Shown here: in pieces, positions 41,499 through 50,499 of the stretch
How the letters are laid out: the number at the start of each line of letters is the position of its first letter
Position numbering within the stretch: the first letter of the stretch is position 1
Assembly (NCBI GenBank): GCA_021531775.1
Contig: JAFBIU010000015.1
Span: 1-64,000 of the forward strand
Length of the DNA: 64,000 nt
Direction of reading: 5' to 3'
Origin: Parabacteroides distasonis
Lineage (GTDB): Bacteria > Bacteroidota > Bacteroidia > Bacteroidales > Tannerellaceae
Notes under the pieces: generated by a model
Databases searched by the model: none
The model's input: only the letters and a program-made list of their open reading frames with translations
Told to the model about the DNA's origin: nothing
Made by a program: the position numbers and the translations under genes

Positions 41499-43961
41499 AT
41501 GAATATATCTTACAACTGGCTGAAAGAGTATTTAGACTTTGATTTACAGCCTGAAGAAGTAGCGGCAGCATTGACTTCAATCGGTTTGGAAACCGGTGGA
41601 GTAGAGGAAGTTCAAACAATTAAAGGTGGTTTGGAGGGTCTGGTGATTGGCGAAGTGCTGACCTGTGTGGAGCACCCCAATTCGGACCATTTGCACATCA
41701 CAACGGTCAATGTAGGGGGGGAAGCACCTTTGCAGATTGTGTGTGGAGCACCCAATGTGGCTGCCGGACAGAAGGTCGTAGTGGCTGTGAACGGTACTAA
41801 ATTGTATGATGGGGACAACTGTTTTACCATCAAACGTTCGAAGATCCGTGGTGTGGAGTCGAATGGTATGATTTGTGCCGAGGATGAGATTGGTATTGGT
41901 ACAGACCATTCCGGTATCATCGTCCTGCCTGCCGAGGCGGTTGTGGGAACTCCTGCCAAAGAATATTATAATGTAAAGAGTGACTTCGTACTGGAGGTCG
42001 ATATTACCCCTAACCGGGTGGATGCTACTTCGCACTATGGGGTGGCTCGTGATTTGGCTGCTTACCTGAAGCAGGCTGGCAAACCGGCTCAGTTGAAGGC
42101 TCCTTCGGTGGAGGCTTTCCAGATCGATGATCCGAGTGCTGGTATTTCGGTGGAGGTGCAGAACACGGAGGCTTGCTTGCGCTATTCGGGTGTGACCATC
42201 CAGGGTGTGACAGTCAAGGAGAGTCCGGAATGGATGCAGAACCGTTTGCGTGCGATTGGCTTGCGTCCGATCAACAATGTGGTCGATGTGACGAACTTTA
42301 TTCTGCATGAATTGGGTCAGCCGTTGCACTCGTTCGATGCGGGTAAGATCAAGGGCAATCACGTCATTGTGAAGACAGAACCGGCCGGTACGAAGTTCGT
42401 GACACTGGATGGTGTAGAGCGTACGTTGACCGATCGCGACTTGATGATCTGCAACACAGAAGAGCCGATGTGTATCGGTGGTGTCTTCGGTGGCTTGGAT
42501 TCAGGTGTGACGGAACAGACAACGGATGTCTTCTTGGAATCGGCCTGCTTCCATCCGACATGGATCCGAAAGACCGCTCGTCGATTCGGTTTGAATACGG
42601 ATGCTTCGTTCCGTTTTGAACGAGGTTTGGATCCGAACCAGACGATTTATGTCTTGAAGCGTGCCGCTTTGTTGATTCAGGAGTTGGCCGGTGGTCGCAT
42701 CACGGGTGAGATTCAGGATGTCTATCCGAAGGTATATGAACCCTATCGTGTAAGCGTTACCTATCAGAAGATCAATAGCCTGATCGGTAAGGAGATTCCG
42801 GTGGAGACGGTCAAGAGCATTGTCGAGAGTCTCGAGATGAAGATCGTTGCCGAAGATGAGGCGGGTCTGACATTGGATGTTCCGATGTATCGAATCGATG
42901 TACAGCGGGATGTGGATGTGATCGAAGATATTTTGCGTATCTATGGATATAATAATGTAGAGTTCAGCGAGCATGTGAAGTCGAACTTGAGCTACAAGAC
43001 ACCGACCGACCGTAGCTGGGAATTGCAGAACTTGATTTCCGAGCAGTTGTGCGGTTGTGGTTTCAATGAGATTCTGAACAACTCGTTGACCCGTTCGGCT
43101 TATTACAATGAACTCTCAACCTATCCGGTTTCCCATTGTGTCATGTTGATGAACCCGTTGAGTGCGGATTTGAACTGTATGCGTCAGACTTTGTTGTTCG
43201 GAGGCTTGGAGAGTGCTGAACACAACATGAAGCGTAAGAATGGCAACATCCGTTTCTATGAATTCGGTAACTGCTACGACTACAATATCGACAACAAGCG
43301 CGAAGGTGAGACGTTAGGCGAGTTCAGTGAAGAGTATCGTTTGGGTATCTGGTTGGCAGGTAACCGGGTGGAGAACAGTTGGGCTCATCCGAACGAGAAG
43401 ACTTCGGTCTATGAATTGAAGGCCTATGTGGAGAACATCTTGGTTCGCTTGGGCGTGGAGATGCGTAAAGTGATCTTCGGTAATTTGAGCAACGACCTGT
43501 ATAGTGCCGGTCTGACCATCACGACAGGTGCCGGTCGTCAGTTGGGTACCTTGGGTATCGTCCAGAAGAAGATTTGCAAGGCTTTGGATATCGATACAGA
43601 GGTCTATTATGCCGAACTCTCTTGGACGCAGTTGATGAAGGAGATCAAGAAGAGTAAGGTTTCGTTCAGCGAATTGTCGAAGTTCCCGGCTGTGAAACGT
43701 GACTTGGCACTGTTGTTGGACAAGGGTGTACAGTTTGCCGAAATCGTGAAGATTGCGCGCGAGAGCGAACGCAAACTCTTGAAGGATGTCGAATTGTTCG
43801 ACGTCTATGAAGGCAAGAATCTGCCGGCCGGCAAAAAGTCGTATGCGGTCAGCTTCTACCTGCAGGATGAGACAAAGACCTTGAACGATAAGCAGATCGA
43901 GGCCATCATGAAGAAGATCCAGAGCGGATTGGAACAGAAGTTAGGAGCTCAGTTGAGATAA
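41499..43961 (+). CDS. pheT: phenylalanine--tRNA ligase beta subunit
   Basis: The 820-aa protein has the full domain chain: NISYNWLKEYLDFDLQPEEV (B1), an EMAP/tRNA-binding domain (residues about 40-150, with CVEHPNSDHLHITTVNVG), the B3/B4 editing domain with MQNRLRAIGLRPINNVVDVT, the B5 DNA-binding-like domain, the catalytic-like core, and a C-terminal FDX-ACB domain (SKFPAVKRDLALLLDKGVQF). It charges tRNA-Phe with PheS, which is not in this window. ATG 41499 is set by homology at the N-terminus and by the promoter at 41408. Confidence 0.96.
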   Translation: MNISYNWLKEYLDFDLQPEEVAAALTSIGLETGGVEEVQTIKGGLEGLVIGEVLTCVEHPNSDHLHITTVNVGGEAPLQIVCGAPNVAAGQKVVVAVNGTKLYDGDNCFTIKRSKIRGVESNGMICAEDEIGIGTDHSGIIVLPAEAVVGTPAKEYYNVKSDFVLEVDITPNRVDATSHYGVARDLAAYLKQAGKPAQLKAPSVEAFQIDDPSAGISVEVQNTEACLRYSGVTIQGVTVKESPEWMQNRLRAIGLRPINNVVDVTNFILHELGQPLHSFDAGKIKGNHVIVKTEPAGTKFVTLDGVERTLTDRDLMICNTEEPMCIGGVFGGLDSGVTEQTTDVFLESACFHPTWIRKTARRFGLNTDASFRFERGLDPNQTIYVLKRAALLIQELAGGRITGEIQDVYPKVYEPYRVSVTYQKINSLIGKEIPVETVKSIVESLEMKIVAEDEAGLTLDVPMYRIDVQRDVDVIEDILRIYGYNNVEFSEHVKSNLSYKTPTDRSWELQNLISEQLCGCGFNEILNNSLTRSAYYNELSTYPVSHCVMLMNPLSADLNCMRQTLLFGGLESAEHNMKRKNGNIRFYEFGNCYDYNIDNKREGETLGEFSEEYRLGIWLAGNRVENSWAHPNEKTSVYELKAYVENILVRLGVEMRKVIFGNLSNDLYSAGLTITTGAGRQLGTLGIVQKKICKALDIDTEVYYAELSWTQLMKEIKKSKVSFSELSKFPAVKRDLALLLDKGVQFAEIVKIARESERKLLKDVELFDVYEGKNLPAGKKSYAVSFYLQDETKTLNDKQIEAIMKKIQSGLEQKLGAQLR

Positions 43962-44011
43962 AAAGGAAACAAATATACAATCAAAAATTATAATTAGAAC
44001 AAATAATAGAT

Positions 44012-44746
44012 ATGGGAAGAGCGTTTGAGTTTCGTAAAGCCAGAAAGTTTAAGCGTTGGGGAAACATGGCCCGTGTGTTCACGAAGTTAGGAAAGGAAAT
44101 CACCATTTGCGCCAAACAGGGTGGTCCGGAACCTGAGAACAACCCGCGTTTGCGTGTGTTGATGCAGACGGCCAAGAAGGAGAACATGCCGAAGGAGAAC
44201 GTAGAACGTGCCATCAAGCGTGCCGTTTCGAAAGACTTTACTGACTATAAGGAGGTGAACTATGAGGGATATGGTCCTCACGGTATCGCTATCTTCGTGG
44301 AGACGGCTACTGACAACACGACACGTACAGTAGCGAATGTCCGTAGTTATTTCAACAAGAATGGCGGTTCGTTGGGTACCAGCGGTAGCTTGGAGTTCCT
44401 GTTCGCCCATAAGTGCGTGTTCCATGTAGTTCTCAAGCCGGAGATGGATATGGAAGAGCTGGAATTGGAGTTGATCGACTATGGTGTAGATGAACTGGAT
44501 GTCGATGAAGAAAGCAATGAGGTGGTTCTCTACGGTGAGTTTGCCCAGAATTCAGCTATCCAGAAATATCTGGAAGAGAATGGCTATGAAATCACCAGCT
44601 GCGAGTTTGTCCGCATTCCGAACGATGTGAAGGAGGTGACTCCGGAACAACGCGAGACCATCGAGAAATTGATCGAGAAACTGGAAGAGGATGAGGATGT
44701 ACAGAATGTCTTCCACAACATGAAGGAGGATGATGCTGAAGAGTAA
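44012..44746 (+). CDS. YebC/PmpR-family protein (TACO1-like)
   Basis: The 244-aa protein has the conserved start MGRAFEFRKARKFKRWGNMA, then FTKLGKEITICAKQGGPEPE, KKENMPKENVERAIKRA, YEGYGPHGIAIFVETATDN and NKNGGSLGTSGSLEFLF. The family was first described as a transcription regulator; newer work links it to ribosomes stalled at proline stretches. It follows pheT by 50 bases and ends at a strong terminator, so the two are probably one operon. Confidence 0.93.
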   Translation: MGRAFEFRKARKFKRWGNMARVFTKLGKEITICAKQGGPEPENNPRLRVLMQTAKKENMPKENVERAIKRAVSKDFTDYKEVNYEGYGPHGIAIFVETATDNTTRTVANVRSYFNKNGGSLGTSGSLEFLFAHKCVFHVVLKPEMDMEELELELIDYGVDELDVDEESNEVVLYGEFAQNSAIQKYLEENGYEITSCEFVRIPNDVKEVTPEQRETIEKLIEKLEEDEDVQNVFHNMKEDDAEE

Positions 44747-44774
44747 TAGGCTCTTTCTCGGATGCTAAAATCAT

Positions 44775-44813
44775 AAAAAGCGGTTTACCTCCATGGAGGG
44801 AACCGCTTTTTTT
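44775..44813. terminator. bidirectional terminator between the YebC and AraC genes
   Basis: AAAAAGCGGTT (44775-44785) pairs with AACCGCTTTTT (44801-44811), and an inner CTCC/GGAG pair closes the loop. It has an A-run on the left and a T-run on the right, so it can serve both converging genes. Confidence 0.85.
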
Positions 44814-44825
44814 ATGGATGATGCG

Positions 44826-45734
44826 TCAGGATTGGAAGCCCTTGGAGCCTTGCAACTTCCGGAATCCGGAGGGGGAAATGCCTTCACTGGCCCGAAAGCA
44901 GGTCGAGAACTGACCCGGGTTTTCGAATTGCAGGCGATAGGCAATCTCGAAGATGGTCAATTGGGTGGTGGAAAGTAACTCTTTGGCCTTCAGGAGGCGT
45001 TGTTGTCTGATGTAATGGGCCGGTGAGATGCCGGTATATTCCTTGAAGAGGCGACGGAAATAGGAATAGCTCAGACCGATACGCAGGGCCACTTTTTCCG
45101 AATCGATGTCCTCTTCCAAATGATCCTTGATGTAGAAACGGGCTTCATGGATGCGATCCAAAAGCGATGGGTCGCTCAGGGTGGCACTCTTTGCTTGGTA
45201 ATAGACGGTTCCCAGCAGATGCATTACCAAACTGGCTATCAATTGCTGATAACCGACCTTTTCTTCGTTCGTGATCCGGATGATCTCTTCATACAGTCCG
45301 ATGAGGGAGCCACTGAGTCCAATGGAGAGAATCGGCTCTTTCGGGTTGAAAAACTGATGCTTGACCAACCGATCGATATGGGTGCCCTTGAATCCAACCC
45401 AATATTCATTCCAGCCGGTTTCCCGGTTCGGGTAGTAGCTATGCCATACGTCTGGGAACAGGATCATCATGGTTCCGGCTTCGACGGGTTGAGGCTGTCC
45501 CTCCCGTTTGCTCAAAAAGAATCCGGAACCTTTGGTGATATAGACCAGTTGGTATTCGTTTAAGATACGTCCTGTTTGTGGTAGGAAATTGTATTGATCT
45601 GGATGGCGCGACAAAGGGTACGCACCTTGGGCCGGGATAAACTGATACCCAATGGTAGTCACTCCCAATCCCCAAGCTTCGTCCCGTTCATCGACACTCA
45701 GGTAACGTAGCAGATCATTCTGTGTAGTATTCAT
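44826..45734 (-). CDS. AraC-family transcriptional regulator of the rhamnose locus
   Basis: The 302-aa protein has an N-terminal cupin-like sugar-binding domain (residues about 20-150, LVYITKGSGFFLSKREG and GTMMILFPDVWHSYYPN). Two AraC helix-turn-helix motifs follow (SEKVALRIGLSYSYFRRLFK and IFEIAYRLQFENPGQFSTCF). It is read away from rhaB with 95 bases between the starts, so control of the rhamnose genes is very likely, as with RhaS/RhaR. Ligand binding to rhamnose itself is inferred. Confidence 0.9.
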   Translation of the reverse strand: MNTTQNDLLRYLSVDERDEAWGLGVTTIGYQFIPAQGAYPLSRHPDQYNFLPQTGRILNEYQLVYITKGSGFFLSKREGQPQPVEAGTMMILFPDVWHSYYPNRETGWNEYWVGFKGTHIDRLVKHQFFNPKEPILSIGLSGSLIGLYEEIIRITNEEKVGYQQLIASLVMHLLGTVYYQAKSATLSDPSLLDRIHEARFYIKDHLEEDIDSEKVALRIGLSYSYFRRLFKEYTGISPAHYIRQQRLLKAKELLSTTQLTIFEIAYRLQFENPGQFSTCFRASEGISPSGFRKLQGSKGFQS

Positions 45735-45769
45735 GTCAAATTTGAAAGGTTTAAAATCATTTTCAATAA

Positions 45770-45777
45770 CAAAGATA
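45770..45777 (-). promoter_or_regulatory. -7 box TATCTTTG of the AraC regulator (minus strand)
   Basis: The plus strand reads CAAAGATA. It lies 36 bases from the regulator's ATG and 15 bases from the opposing rhaB -7 box, so the two divergent promoters overlap and could be controlled from one operator. Confidence 0.55.
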
Positions 45778-45791
45778 AGAAATAAACCGGT

Positions 45792-45799
45792 TACCTTTG
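45792..45799 (+). promoter_or_regulatory. -7 box TACCTTTG of the rha operon
   Basis: TACCTTTG lies 31 bases before the rhaB ATG. No TTTG is present at -33, as is common where an AraC-type activator replaces that contact. Confidence 0.6.
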
Positions 45800-45829
45800 T
45801 AAAAAATCAAACATAAACGAAAATATACC

Positions 45830-47254
45830 ATGAGTGAGCATTGTTTTTTAGCGTTTGACATAGGGGCAACCAGTGGACGAGCTGTGGTCGGCACCTTGGA
45901 TGGCTTCCGTTTTGAAATGGAAGAGATTCATCGTTTTGCCAACCCCCTGATTGAATGGAACGGCCGGTTTTATTGGGATGTCTATCAATTGTACCAATCG
46001 TTGGTCGATAGCCTGACACGTTGTGCCGATCGAGGTTTGCAGATCGAATCGATCGGTATTGATACGTGGGGCGTTGATTTCGGCTGTTTGGCAGCTGATG
46101 GTACGCTATTGGGTTTGCCCAGAGCCTATCGGGATCCCTATACGGATGGGGCTCCGGAACAGTTCTTCCGGGAACAGCTCTCGCGTGAGGAGGTCTATCA
46201 GCGTACGGGTATTCAGGTGCTTCCCTTTAATAGTCTTTATCAGTTCTATCGGGCTCGTCTGGAGCATTTTGCGCCTTTGGCTTCGGCAGATCGGATTCTG
46301 TTTGTTCCCGATTTGCTGGCTTACATGTTGACGGGTCAGCCGGTTTGTGAACGGACCATTGCCTCCACCTCCCAACTGTTGGATCCAAGGACGGGAAGAT
46401 TTGATCCGGCTTTGTTGCAGGCGGTTGGCTTACAGTCGTCACAATTGGGAACCTTGGTGGAACCGGGAACCGTGATCGGACGTTTATCGGCATCCTTGGG
46501 TCGCCAGACCGGTGTCGGAGAGGTGCCCGTGGTGGCTGTGGCCGGTCATGATACGGCCAGTGCGATTGTGGCTGTACCGGCCGATACGCCTCGATTTGCC
46601 TACATGAACAGTGGAACCTGGAGTTTGATGGGTATCGAGAGTGAAACGCCTATCATCACCGAGGATTCGTTCCGCTTCAACTTTACGAACGAAGGGGGTA
46701 TCGAAGGAACCATCCGTTTCTTGAAGAACATTACCGGCATGTGGATTCTGGAGCGTTGTCGGGCCGAATGGAAACGGCAAGGCCATGCCTATTCGTATGC
46801 TGAACTGGAACAGATGGCGCAAGCGAGCTCATTTGCCTCCCGTATTCAACCGGATGATGCCTCTTTTGCCAATCCCGAACGAATGACACAAGCCATTGTG
46901 GATAGTTGTCGGGCACAGGGAGTAGCGGTTCCGGAGAGCGATGCCGACTTTGTCCATTGTATCTTCTACAGTTTGGCCGAGCGTTATCGTGAAGTGTTGC
47001 AGATGCTGGATCAGATGGCCGATTTTCCCATTCAACAGCTGCACGTGATCGGTGGCGGTTCTCAGAATCGGCTTTTGAATCAGTTGACGGCCAATGCGAT
47101 TGGTCGTCCGGTTGTTGCCGGTCCTTCAGAGGCGACAGCCATTGGCAACTGTATGGTACAGGCCAAGGCTGCCGGATGTGTAAAAGATCGGTGGGAAATC
47201 CGCAGGATTGTGCGTGACTCCTTCTCGTTGGAAACCTATCAACCCGAGTGTTGA
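45830..47254 (+). CDS. rhaB: rhamnulokinase
   Basis: The 474-aa FGGY-family kinase phosphorylates L-rhamnulose at C1. It has FLAFDIGATSGRAVVGTL (ATP loop), SIGIDTWGVDFGCLAADG, YRDPYTDGAPE, VAVAGHDTASAIVAVPAD, NSGTWSLMGIE and HVIGGGSQNRLLNQLTANAI (adenine site). It heads the rha operon; rhaA follows 59 bases later. Confidence 0.95.
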   Translation: MSEHCFLAFDIGATSGRAVVGTLDGFRFEMEEIHRFANPLIEWNGRFYWDVYQLYQSLVDSLTRCADRGLQIESIGIDTWGVDFGCLAADGTLLGLPRAYRDPYTDGAPEQFFREQLSREEVYQRTGIQVLPFNSLYQFYRARLEHFAPLASADRILFVPDLLAYMLTGQPVCERTIASTSQLLDPRTGRFDPALLQAVGLQSSQLGTLVEPGTVIGRLSASLGRQTGVGEVPVVAVAGHDTASAIVAVPADTPRFAYMNSGTWSLMGIESETPIITEDSFRFNFTNEGGIEGTIRFLKNITGMWILERCRAEWKRQGHAYSYAELEQMAQASSFASRIQPDDASFANPERMTQAIVDSCRAQGVAVPESDADFVHCIFYSLAERYREVLQMLDQMADFPIQQLHVIGGGSQNRLLNQLTANAIGRPVVAGPSEATAIGNCMVQAKAAGCVKDRWEIRRIVRDSFSLETYQPEC

Positions 47255-47312
47255 TACGCTCTGACAAATGGTGTATATATAATATAATGTATAAGACTAA
47301 ATTCAAAATAAG

Positions 47313-48572
47313 ATGATGAACGAAGAAACAATTACGAAAGCGTATGAAATGGCCGTGGAGCGTTATGCGGCATTGGGTGTAGATGTACCGAGTGTGTTGT
47401 CCCAGATGCAGGATTTTCATCTTTCCTTGCATTGCTGGCAAGCGGATGATGTAGCCGGTTTTGAAGTGCAAGCCGGCGAGTTGAGCGGTGGCATTCAGGC
47501 CACGGGAAACTATCCGGGAAAGGCCCGCAATATCGATGAACTGCAGGCGGACATTTTGAAGGCTGCTTCCTTGCTCCCGGGTACACATCGGTTGAACCTG
47601 CATGAGATTTATGGCGATTTCCAAGGTCAAGTAGTCGATCGCGATCAGGTGGAACCGAAACATTTCCAAAGTTGGATCGATTGGGGCAAAGCCCATGGCA
47701 TGAAGCTGGATTTCAACAGTACCTCTTTCTCGCATCCGAAGAGTGGCAATCTCACGTTGGCCAATCCGGATGAGGGTATCCGCCAGTTCTGGATCGAGCA
47801 CACGAAACGTTGTCGTGCCATTGCCGAACAGATGGGTAAGGAGCAGGGTGATCCCTGTATCATGAATTTGTGGATTCATGACGGAAGCAAGGACTTGACG
47901 GTAAACCGCTTGAAATACCGTGAGTTGCTGAAGGATTCCTTGGACCAGATCTTCGCTACGGAATATGCCCATATGAAGGATTGTATCGAATCGAAGGTGT
48001 TCGGTATTGGTTTGGAAAGCTATACCGTCGGATCGAATGACTTCTACATCGGTTATGCGTCTCAACGAGGTAAGATGGTGACCTTAGATACCGGCCATTT
48101 CCATCCGACAGAGAGCGTGGCCGACAAAATCTCCTCGCTGTTGCTCTTTGTGCCGGAATTGATGTTGCATGTAAGCCGTCCGGTTCGTTGGGACTCCGAT
48201 CATGTGACGATCATGGACGACCCGACAACGGAATTGTTCCAAGAGATTGTCCGTTGCGATGCATTGGATCGCGTTCACTATGGCTTGGACTATTTTGATG
48301 CCTCCATCAACCGCATCGGAGCGTACGTGATCGGTAGTCGTGCTGCCCAGAAGTGCATGTTGCGTGCCTTGTTGGAACCGTTAGCTTTGTTGCGTCGGTA
48401 TGAGGCCGAAGGCCGTGGCTTTGAACGGTTGGCCCTGTTGGAAGAGGCAAAGGCTTTGCCTTGGAATGCTGTATGGGATATGTTCTGCTTGAAGAATGAG
48501 GTGCCGGTTGGTGAAAGCTTTATTGCAGAAGTGGAGAAATATGAGCAGGAAGTGACCAGCAAACGTTCTTGA
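47313..48572 (+). CDS. rhaA: L-rhamnose isomerase
   Basis: The 419-aa metal-dependent TIM-barrel isomerase converts L-rhamnose to L-rhamnulose. It has the typical LHCWQADDVAGFEV, TGNYPGKARNIDELQAD, LNLHEIYGDFQ, WGKAHGMKLDFNSTSFSHPK, LWIHDGSKD, LDTGHFHPTESVADKIS and RPVRWDSDHVTIMDD, which hold the metal ligands. It lies between the kinase and the transporter. Confidence 0.96.
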   Translation: MMNEETITKAYEMAVERYAALGVDVPSVLSQMQDFHLSLHCWQADDVAGFEVQAGELSGGIQATGNYPGKARNIDELQADILKAASLLPGTHRLNLHEIYGDFQGQVVDRDQVEPKHFQSWIDWGKAHGMKLDFNSTSFSHPKSGNLTLANPDEGIRQFWIEHTKRCRAIAEQMGKEQGDPCIMNLWIHDGSKDLTVNRLKYRELLKDSLDQIFATEYAHMKDCIESKVFGIGLESYTVGSNDFYIGYASQRGKMVTLDTGHFHPTESVADKISSLLLFVPELMLHVSRPVRWDSDHVTIMDDPTTELFQEIVRCDALDRVHYGLDYFDASINRIGAYVIGSRAAQKCMLRALLEPLALLRRYEAEGRGFERLALLEEAKALPWNAVWDMFCLKNEVPVGESFIAEVEKYEQEVTSKRS

Positions 48573-48576
48573 TGCC

Positions 48577-49584
48577 ATGGATATACTGACGGGTTTACTG
48601 ATTATTGCGATCGGTGCATTTTGTCAGTCAAGTTGTTATGTGCCGATCAATAAGATTAAATCCTGGAGTTGGGAATCTTATTGGTTGGTACAGGGCATCT
48701 TTGCTTGGCTGGTATTGCCGTTGCTGGGAGCTATGTTGGCTATTCCGGAGGGACATGGGTTGGGCGAATTGATCGCGAAGGATCCTGCAGCAGCCGGAAT
48801 GACCATGTTCTATGGTGCTTTGTGGGGAGTCGGAGGATTGACCTTTGGCTTGTCTATGCGCTACTTGGGAGTGGCCTTGGGGCAATCCATTGCCTTGGGA
48901 ACCTGTGCCGCTTTGGGTACATTGTTGGCTCCGATTTTCACCGGTCATGCAGCTGATCTGACAGCCGCTGTGGTTTGGGGGGTTGTCGTGACCTTGGTGG
49001 GTATTGCCATCATCGGATTTGCCGGACACATGAAGTCTGCCTCCCTAAGTGAAGAGGCCAAACGGGAAGCGGTCAAGGACTTCAATTTTACGAAGGGAAT
49101 TACGGTGGCCCTGTTGGCCGGTTTCATGAGTGCCTGTTTCAACATTGGTTTGGCACAGGGTGCCGACTTGCAATTTGAAGGGGTGAATCCCATGTTTGTC
49201 TCTCTGCCGGCTACTTGTCTGGTGACGTTGGGCGGCTTCTGCACCAATGCGGTCTATTGCCTGTACCAAAATAACAAGAACCGGACGTGGGGCGATTACC
49301 GACAGGGGGCTGTATGGGGCAATAACCTGTTGTTCTGTCTGCTGGCTGGAGCCTTGTGGTACAGTCAGTTCTTTGGCCTCTCGTTGGGAAAAGGTTTCCT
49401 GACGGAGTCTCCGACTTTGATTACGTTTGCCTTCTGCATCCTGATGGCGTTGAATGTCGTCTTTTCGAATGTATGGGGTATTATTTTAAAAGAATGGAAA
49501 GGGTGTTCGTCACGTACCATCGTGGTGCTGGTATTGGGCTTGTTGGTACTGATTGTCTCCTCTTTCCTGCCGAATTTGATTTAA
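48577..49584 (+). CDS. rhaT: L-rhamnose/H+ symporter RhaT
   Basis: The 335-aa inner-membrane protein has about ten hydrophobic helices. It begins ILTGLLIIAIGAFCQSSCYV and has SWESYWLVQGIFAWLVLPLL, GGLTFGLSMRYLGVALGQS and FSNVWGIILKEWKG, all typical of RhaT. It starts 4 bases after rhaA and imports rhamnose for the pathway. Confidence 0.94.
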   Translation: MDILTGLLIIAIGAFCQSSCYVPINKIKSWSWESYWLVQGIFAWLVLPLLGAMLAIPEGHGLGELIAKDPAAAGMTMFYGALWGVGGLTFGLSMRYLGVALGQSIALGTCAALGTLLAPIFTGHAADLTAAVVWGVVVTLVGIAIIGFAGHMKSASLSEEAKREAVKDFNFTKGITVALLAGFMSACFNIGLAQGADLQFEGVNPMFVSLPATCLVTLGGFCTNAVYCLYQNNKNRTWGDYRQGAVWGNNLLFCLLAGALWYSQFFGLSLGKGFLTESPTLITFAFCILMALNVVFSNVWGIILKEWKGCSSRTIVVLVLGLLVLIVSSFLPNLI

Positions 49585-49602
49585 TGAAATAGAAAAATAA
49601 AG

Positions 49603-50403
49603 ATGGAAATCATTCGTAACAATGAACAATTGATGGCCGAGATTGGCCGTATTGCCGAAGTGGCTGGTTATTTGTGGACAAAAGGATGGGCCGAGCGCAA
49701 CGGCGGAAATATCTCTGTGAATGTGACAGATCTGTTGGATGAGGCCACACGCGCCTTGCCGGCAATCGCTGAACCGGTTGCTTTGGAAGAGCCGATGACC
49801 GCTTTGTGTGGACACCTGTTTTATGTCACGGGAACAGGTAAACGGATGCGTTATGTAGCTCAGGATCCCTTTGCGAATGGCTCTTTGATTCGGATTGCTG
49901 CCGACGGATGCTCGTATGAGATCATTGCCGAACAGCCGATCAAACCCACATCCGAATTGCCTTCGCACCTGTTGATGCATAATTACCTGCGTGCCCAGGG
50001 ACGCGACAATCAGGTGGTCCTGCATACGCATCCGACCGATATTATTGGCATGACACATTGCAAGAAGTTCTTGGATTCTGCCCACATCACCCGTACGCTG
50101 TGGAGCATGATCCCCGAATGCCGGATCATCGTGCCGAAAGGGGTTGGAATCGTACCGTACGAGATTCCGGGAACCATCCAGCTGGCCCATGCGACCATTG
50201 AGCAGTTGGCTAAACATGATGTTGTATTTTGGGAGAAGCATGGTATCTTGGCCGTTGGCGAGGACCTGATCGAATGTTTCGATGCCATCGACACGTTGAG
50301 CAAGTCTGCCCAGATTTACTTGGCTGCCCGCATGATCGGTGAGGAGCCCGAAGGCATGACAGACCAGCAGTTGGATGATCTGGTGCCGGCTTTTGGTCTT
50401 TAA
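49603..50403 (+). CDS. rhaD: rhamnulose-1-phosphate aldolase
   Basis: The 266-aa zinc-dependent class II aldolase splits L-rhamnulose-1-P into DHAP and L-lactaldehyde. It has WAERNGGNISVNVTDL, FYVTGTGKRMRYV, VVLHTHPTDIIGMTH (zinc His pair), IVPKGVGIVPYEIPG and VFWEKHGILAVGEDL (third zinc His). It completes the rhamnose pathway; no lactaldehyde reductase gene is beside it. Confidence 0.95.
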   Translation: MEIIRNNEQLMAEIGRIAEVAGYLWTKGWAERNGGNISVNVTDLLDEATRALPAIAEPVALEEPMTALCGHLFYVTGTGKRMRYVAQDPFANGSLIRIAADGCSYEIIAEQPIKPTSELPSHLLMHNYLRAQGRDNQVVLHTHPTDIIGMTHCKKFLDSAHITRTLWSMIPECRIIVPKGVGIVPYEIPGTIQLAHATIEQLAKHDVVFWEKHGILAVGEDLIECFDAIDTLSKSAQIYLAARMIGEEPEGMTDQQLDDLVPAFGL

Positions 50404-50499
50404 TCTGAAAAAAAATGCATCACACGTTTCATAGTGTCGATAAAAGTCCGTTTCTTTGTAGTTAGAAAACTGAAAAACTCAAAGATTAAACATATATCT

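Noticed and set aside
46731-48065. 444-codon open frame antisense to rhaB and rhaA
   Set aside because: It spans two strongly supported genes and the gap between them, has no family motif, and is a strand shadow.
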